NCBI GenBank assembly: GCA_030591305.1
Contig: JAUVBI010000164.1
Span: 1-7,161 of the forward strand
Length of the DNA: 7,161 bases
Direction: 5' to 3'
DNA from: Pseudomonadota bacterium
Lineage (GTDB): Bacteria; Pseudomonadota; Gammaproteobacteria; Pseudomonadales; Halieaceae
How positions within the stretch are numbered: position 1 is the first letter of the stretch; each line of letters opens with the position of its first letter. Made by a program: the position numbers and the translations under genes. Below are positions 5,970-7,161 of this stretch, piece after piece. The notes beneath the pieces are model-generated. The model was not told the origin of the DNA. It made no database searches and saw only the letters and a list, made by a program, of their open reading frames with translations.

Positions 5970-7161
5970 GCTGTTTCTGCAGTTTTCTCAGTACATGCGT
6001 GATCAACCTGGTCAATAGCCACTGGGTAATAGCGCCGCCCCCCGGGATGCTGGGGCGAAACTGGATTCGCCACTGCACAATGTTCGCCTCGCCAACAGGG
6101 AGTATGCGCACTGTGCCCGAGTGATCTTTAACCGGCGCACCTTTTATTAACTTGTAGTCATAACCCTTACCCGGGTACCAGGCCACAACTTCCTCTTCCA
6201 GTGCCGGGCCAAGGCCCTCCATGCGCCGTACAGCACCCACACCGTTGCGGTCACCTTCTCCCTCACAGATCAGGCTGACTTTCTTCAGGGGCCACCAGTC
6301 GGTCATGGTTTCGTGTTCGCTGAGCGCTTTCCACAGAACTTCCGCTGAGGCATTAAACGGCATTTCCACCGTGAGGTTGCGCACGCCGGCTACCGCCAGG
6401 TTTGGACTGGAATCTTGCCACTTAAAACCCATGCCGGCATCTTTTATTGGCATAACATGCAGCATTTCAACGCTAAAGTCCTGATGATCATTAACATACA
6501 CGACCTTCCAGGTACCCAGATCGACCGGATACCAATTGCCCTTGATGCCCGCTGCCAGGCAGGTTTTATAAGCACGATTAAAATCGCCCCGCTTGCGGTA
6601 ACCCAGGGCAAGATTCAGCAAACCCTGGTCGCTGATACGATAATCCTCCGCTTGCGGTTTACCCACCGGGTTATGGTACTGCACAAGCTCAACCAGTGAT
6701 TCCCCCGCACGCATTACCAGGCGCTCTGCACTGGCACCTTCCAGGCCCCACAGGCTTTCATGTTCCGGACGGTGTAACTCAAAACCGGTCATTTCCTCCA
6801 GACCCATCACATTACAAAAGAATTCGCGTGACTGCTGCAGGTCTGGCACAGAGAGCATAATACCCAGAGTCAGCACGCCGATGTCTGGCCTTGCCACCAC
6901 GGCGCGATTGGGCAGCGGGTCGGACTCAAACAGCTCCAGCAAAACCCCTTCCGGGTCGCGCACGCAAACGCGGCGCTCACCGACTGCACCCTGGGGCGCA
7001 GTCATCGGTTCGCTGCCCAGCACGCGTAAACGCGCCAGCGTCTTGTCCAGGTCATTCACCAATAAGGCGACACTGCTATACCCTATATCGCAGGGGCGCC
7101 AGTCTTCCGGCAAAAGTCGTGTTTCAGGCCGATGAAACTGGAACAGCTCTATCTGGAAAAA
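5959..7161 (-). CDS. VOC-VOC-SRPBCC tri-domain fusion protein (5' partial)
   Basis: The frame runs open to the right edge (400 in-window residues), so the N-terminus is missing; the TTG at 7113 is internal. Numbering is from base 7161. Residues 1-83 are the end of a first vicinal-oxygen-chelate (glyoxalase/dioxygenase fold) domain, with IELFQF closing one beta-alpha-beta module and VRDPEGVLLELFESD the next. Residues about 94-239 are a second VOC domain (SVPDLQQSREFFCNVMGLE, VELVQYHNP, FSVEMLHV). Residues about 261-400 are a START/Bet v1-like SRPBCC domain (VEMPFNASAEVLWKALSEHE, TDWWP, RRMEGLG), which forms a hydrophobic ligand pocket. Strand-end glutamates of the VOC modules remain, but positions where His ligands usually sit appear to be Ser, Gly and Asn. 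Domain types are clear; the function is not known. Binding or conversion of a hydrophobic ring or chain compound is a plausible inference. Confidence 0.88.
   Translation of the reverse strand, partial: FFQIELFQFHRPETRLLPEDWRPCDIGYSSVALLVNDLDKTLARLRVLGSEPMTAPQGAVGERRVCVRDPEGVLLELFESDPLPNRAVVARPDIGVLTLGIMLSVPDLQQSREFFCNVMGLEEMTGFELHRPEHESLWGLEGASAERLVMRAGESLVELVQYHNPVGKPQAEDYRISDQGLLNLALGYRKRGDFNRAYKTCLAAGIKGNWYPVDLGTWKVVYVNDHQDFSVEMLHVMPIKDAGMGFKWQDSSPNLAVAGVRNLTVEMPFNASAEVLWKALSEHETMTDWWPLKKVSLICEGEGDRNGVGAVRRMEGLGPALEEEVVAWYPGKGYDYKLIKGAPVKDHSGTVRILPVGEANIVQWRIQFRPSIPGGGAITQWLLTRLITHVLRKLQKQLNA

Noticed and set aside
5615..6124. Plus-strand open frame of 169 codons crossing the SDR/VOC junction
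   Set aside because: It overlaps two real genes in other frames, has no ribosome binding site and its product resembles nothing known.

Overview
The window looks like chromosomal DNA of a Gram-negative proteobacterium. Moderate GC, dense packing with short gene overlaps, and an AraC-type regulator of the Arabinose_bd class suggest a marine-type gammaproteobacterium (for example the Halieaceae/Spongiibacteraceae neighbourhood). The taxonomic guess is inference from style and is weakly supported. I see no mobile element, tRNA, rRNA or CRISPR array.

Layout, left to right. (1) The C-terminal part of a FAD-binding oxidase of the alkylglycerone-phosphate synthase (AGPS) type, plus strand, cut by the left edge. 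(2) A 375-base gap with no convincing gene. (3) A minus-strand pair, a classical SDR followed by a GMC flavoprotein oxidoreductase, overlapping by 8 bases. (4) A divergent intergenic region of about 160 bases with a good plus-strand sigma70-like promoter, a weak minus-strand one, and a 10-base imperfect direct repeat placed next to both -35 elements. (5) A plus-strand pair: an AraC-family regulator overlapped by 17 bases by a second SDR that resembles 3-ketodihydrosphingosine reductase. (6) A minus-strand gene, cut by the right edge, encoding a VOC-VOC-SRPBCC fusion; its stop overlaps the end of the second SDR tail to tail by 11 bases.

The genes read as a small regulated catabolic or lipid-modifying locus. 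A flavin alcohol dehydrogenase (GMC), an SDR with an NAD-type acidic residue, an SDR with an NADP-type arginine, and an AGPS-like flavoprotein would suit the handling of a hydrophobic hydroxy or keto compound such as a long-chain alcohol, ether-lipid or terpenoid/sterol-like substrate. The AraC protein is the obvious candidate regulator of both divergent arms. The substrate cannot be read from the sequence. The most unusual items are the tri-domain VOC-VOC-SRPBCC protein, which appears to lack the usual VOC metal-ligand histidines, and the grouping of an AGPS-like enzyme with two tail-sharing SDRs and a GMC enzyme under one AraC regulator.
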